Origin: Gammaproteobacteria bacterium
GTDB lineage: Bacteria; Pseudomonadota; Gammaproteobacteria; Pseudomonadales; Halieaceae
Direction of reading: 5' to 3'
Assembly: GCA_030426545.1 (NCBI GenBank)
Contig: JAUHYL010000026.1
Coordinates: 1 to 48,622 of the forward strand
Length of the DNA stretch: 48,622 nt
A program made the position numbers and the translations under genes. The notes beneath the pieces are model-generated. The model did not search any database, was not told where the DNA came from, and saw only the letters and a program-made list of their open reading frames with translations. Shown one piece after another: positions 46,180 through 48,622 of the stretch; position 1 is the stretch's first letter; the number at the start of each line of letters is the position of its first letter.

Positions 46180-48622
46180 ATGCTGGCACGCCTCGTCTTC
46201 AGCCACCCCCGCTATTTAGCACTGGTGATTATCAGCGTTATCGCGGTTGGCCTCACCAGTTTCCAGGGCATCGCACGCCAGGAAGACCCCAGCCTTAGCA
46301 ACTTCGTGGCGACTGTGACCACGTTCTTTCCGGGCGCCACGCCCGGTCGGGTTGAAGCCCTGGTGACGCGGCCGCTGGAGGATAAACTACGCGAGATCGC
46401 GGAAATCGACGAGCTGAACACCACTTCCAGTGCTGGCGTTTCATTCATCAACGTGATGCTGCTGGACACGCTCCCGGCCGAGACACTGGAGCGCGTGTGG
46501 TCTGAAGTACGTGACGCCCTGGGCGACGCAGCGGCAGAGTTCCCGGCAGGCGTTAGCGCCCCGGTGTTCGACAATGACCGTCTCACCTCTTTCACCACGA
46601 TTACCTCGCTGTCGTCCAGCGGTGACGAAGAACTGCCATTGTCGCTGCTCAACCGTCTTGCCCAGGATTTTGCCGACGAGGCGCGCAACCTGCCCGCCAC
46701 AGAACTGGTGGTGGTGATTGGCGAGCCCGTGGAGGAAGTTCGCGTTGCAGTGGACGAGCTCGAACTGGTCTCCCGGGGCCTGAGTCTTGCACAGGTCAGC
46801 GACGCCCTGCGCGCGGCGGACGTCAAGATACCCTCGGGTCGCGCCACGAGCGCCGGCACCGACCTGCTGGTGGAACTGGCCGGCGACCTGGATTCCCTTA
46901 ATCGCATTCGCGATGTCATCATCCATACGGGCGATGGGGCGGCGACCCGGATCGGGGATATCGCACGCGTTTACAAAACCGCCGTCAGCCCCGCCCCCGC
47001 GATGGCGCTCTCCAACGGTAAGCGGTCAATACTGGTTGGCGCTGTGATGCAGGACGGCAACCAGGTCGACGTATGGAGTGCGCACTTTCGTGACATGGTG
47101 GATGCCTACAAAGCGCAGTCTCCCCGCGGACTGACACTGGACATCACCTACGATCAAAGCAGCTATGCCGAAAAACGCCTGCGCGAGGTGGCAACCAACC
47201 TGTGCATCGGTGTATTGCTGGTCATTCTCGTACTGTTGTTTACGTTAGGCTGGCGGGCAGCGGTAGTTGTCGCGATTATTCTGCCCCTGTGCGGACTGAT
47301 TTCCCTCACGGTAATGGACCGTTTGGGCATGGCATTGCACCAGATGTCGATCAGCGGATTGATTGTTGCGCTGGGGCTGCTGGTGGACGGTTCGATCGTT
47401 ATGACCGACGAAGTACGAAAGCGACTGCTGCGCGGCGAATCAGCGCTGCAGGCAATCACAGGCTCTGTCGACAGGCTGCGGGTGCCGCTCATCGCCTCCG
47501 CCGTGACCACCATTCTGGCTTTTATGCCCATGGCGATCCTGCCGGGACCAGCGGGCGACTTTGTCGGCTCTATCGCCAAGGCCGTCATCATCATGTTGGC
47601 CGCGTCCACCGCGCTGGCGCTGATCATCACGCCTGTGCTGGCGGCCTGGCTGCTGCCACGCAAAGAAGCACCTGCGGGCCAGTGGTATACCGGAGGGGTA
47701 CGCAGTGGGCGCGCCGGAACCGCGCTGACGGGTGCGCTGGACTGGAGTTTGCGCCACCCGCTGGCAGCGATTCTGCTGGCGCTGTCCCTGCCGATAACCG
47801 GCTTTCTCGCCTTCCCCACGCTCACCGCCCAGTTCTTCCCAGGCACCGATCGCGACCAGCTTTACCTCCAGGTGAAGCTCGCGGACGGTCGTTCGATTGA
47901 AGATACCGCGCAGCTGGTGGAGCGCATTGATGAAGAATTGCGCGCCCACCCGCAAATACGTCGCGTGGACTGGAGCATCGGCGAAAGCGCCCCGGCGTTT
48001 TACTACAACATGTACCGCTTCAAGGAACGCCTCCCCTCCTGGGCCGAAGCACTGGTGTTGACGGTAGACGAGGACATCACAGACGAACTGATCAGACAGC
48101 TCCAAACTAGGCTGGATCACGACTACCCCGCAGCACAAATTATCGTACGCGGCATTGACCAGGGGCCCCCTGTGATGGCGCCGCTGGAAATCAAGATCAC
48201 CGGGCCCGAGCTGGAAACACTGCAGGCGCTGGGCGAACAGTTCCGGCAGCGCTTCGAGGCGATACCGCAGATCACGCATACCAGCGCAGACCTGATTGGT
48301 GGCGCGCCCAAGCTGCGCGTCGCGCTGGACGAAGATCGCCTGCGTCTCGCGGGCCTGCAACTCAGTGATATCGCCGTAGCCCTCAACGACAGCCTGCAGG
48401 GCCGTGTTGGCGGTGAGGTACTGGAGGGCACCGAACGGCTGCCGGTGCGGGTTCGTCTCGATGAAGCACAGTGGGGTGCCGCCGACAGTATTGCCAACAT
48501 TCACATCCCGCTACCGACACAAACATTGGCGCAACCATCAATCGCCTCAGGACCGACACTGGTTGATTCAGACACCGCCGGTAGCGGAATCACTGCCGTG
48601 CCGCTCGAGGTGCTGGGCGCGC
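46180..48622 (+). CDS. RND-family efflux permease (cut by window edge)
   Basis: Begins at ATG 46180 and stays open to the right edge, 814 residues of an expected roughly 1030. The first helix is LARLVFSHPRYLALVIISVIAVGLTSF, followed by RQEDPSLSNFVATVTTFFPGATPGRVEALVTRPLEDKL, the standard pump entry. A five-helix block follows near 345-510. The proton-relay helix reads ALGLLVDGSIVMTDEVRKRL: the first Asp (403) is present but the usual second Asp is Gly404. The porter segment ends within the C-terminal half before the last helices. Substrate not predictable. Confidence 0.95.
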   Translation, partial: MLARLVFSHPRYLALVIISVIAVGLTSFQGIARQEDPSLSNFVATVTTFFPGATPGRVEALVTRPLEDKLREIAEIDELNTTSSAGVSFINVMLLDTLPAETLERVWSEVRDALGDAAAEFPAGVSAPVFDNDRLTSFTTITSLSSSGDEELPLSLLNRLAQDFADEARNLPATELVVVIGEPVEEVRVAVDELELVSRGLSLAQVSDALRAADVKIPSGRATSAGTDLLVELAGDLDSLNRIRDVIIHTGDGAATRIGDIARVYKTAVSPAPAMALSNGKRSILVGAVMQDGNQVDVWSAHFRDMVDAYKAQSPRGLTLDITYDQSSYAEKRLREVATNLCIGVLLVILVLLFTLGWRAAVVVAIILPLCGLISLTVMDRLGMALHQMSISGLIVALGLLVDGSIVMTDEVRKRLLRGESALQAITGSVDRLRVPLIASAVTTILAFMPMAILPGPAGDFVGSIAKAVIIMLAASTALALIITPVLAAWLLPRKEAPAGQWYTGGVRSGRAGTALTGALDWSLRHPLAAILLALSLPITGFLAFPTLTAQFFPGTDRDQLYLQVKLADGRSIEDTAQLVERIDEELRAHPQIRRVDWSIGESAPAFYYNMYRFKERLPSWAEALVLTVDEDITDELIRQLQTRLDHDYPAAQIIVRGIDQGPPVMAPLEIKITGPELETLQALGEQFRQRFEAIPQITHTSADLIGGAPKLRVALDEDRLRLAGLQLSDIAVALNDSLQGRVGGEVLEGTERLPVRVRLDEAQWGAADSIANIHIPLPTQTLAQPSIASGPTLVDSDTAGSGITAVPLEVLGA

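Noticed and set aside
47440-48504. A 354-residue minus-strand frame opposite the RND permease
   Set aside because: The plus-strand frame is an unmistakable RND pump; the antisense frame shows no family features.
1-48622. CRISPR array, prophage, insertion sequence, toxin-antitoxin or defence island
   Set aside because: No regularly spaced repeats, transposase, integrase, phage structural or known defence genes were seen; gene order is that of a conserved chromosomal core.

Overview
The window is about 48.6 kb of GC-rich bacterial chromosome, densely packed with core genes. Gene content and order point to a gammaproteobacterium. The string murB, LMW-phosphatase, kdsB, lpxK, exbD, exbB, comEC, DUF2062, lolCDE, nqrA-F, gap, mfd, nucleoside phosphorylase, lexA, topA resembles the layout I recall for Pseudomonas. 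The complete Na+-pumping NQR suggests a marine or salt-adapted lineage, perhaps the Halieaceae/Cellvibrionales side, but that placement is inference. I see no rRNA, tRNA, prophage, insertion sequence or CRISPR array.

Layout. (1) 1-7049, minus strand: a tightly overlapping operon exbB-exbD-msbA-lpxK-kdsB-phosphatase-murB-uvrC, covering lipid A flipping and phosphorylation, Kdo activation, peptidoglycan precursor synthesis and the start of nucleotide excision repair; uvrC runs off the left edge. (2) 7073-10112: comEC (minus) diverging from a DUF2062 membrane protein (plus). (3) 10136-20428, minus: nqrABCDEF, the NQR maturation genes apbE and nqrM, then the lipoprotein-release transporter lolCDE. 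(4) 20429-26823: a long-form GAPDH (minus) diverging from mfd (plus), which overlaps csiV. (5) 26892-30353: an MscS-type channel with an S-methylthioinosine/purine nucleoside phosphorylase (minus), a small acidic protein (plus), and lexA (plus) behind a promoter with two SOS boxes. (6) 30478-35463: two small conserved hypotheticals, topA, a membrane-anchored hypothetical, a universal stress protein and a glutaredoxin-like protein. (7) 35591-40610: an IclR regulator, a SpoU/TrmH rRNA methyltransferase, a MoxR ATPase with its VWA partner, a membrane hypothetical, ycgN and ycgL. (8) 40607-44854, minus: rnd-recR-ybaB-dnaX and the SRP RNA gene ffs. (9) 44972-48622, plus: an RND efflux adaptor and permease behind an operator-like repeat cluster; the permease runs off the right edge.

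I found no wholly undescribed system; most of the window is housekeeping. The most interesting signals lie inside or between known genes. One is a textbook-like intrinsic terminator in the signal-peptide codons of apbE, which could attenuate the NQR-maturation and lol genes relative to the pump genes. Another is an in-frame A_AAA_AAG slippery site in dnaX with an internal Shine-Dalgarno and an immediate -1 stop, predicting tau and gamma forms of the clamp-loader subunit. Others are a repeated CTGGC/GCCAG inverted repeat over the divergent gap and mfd promoters, a palindromic operator cluster before the RND genes, and an RND permease with Asp-Gly where Asp-Asp is usual.
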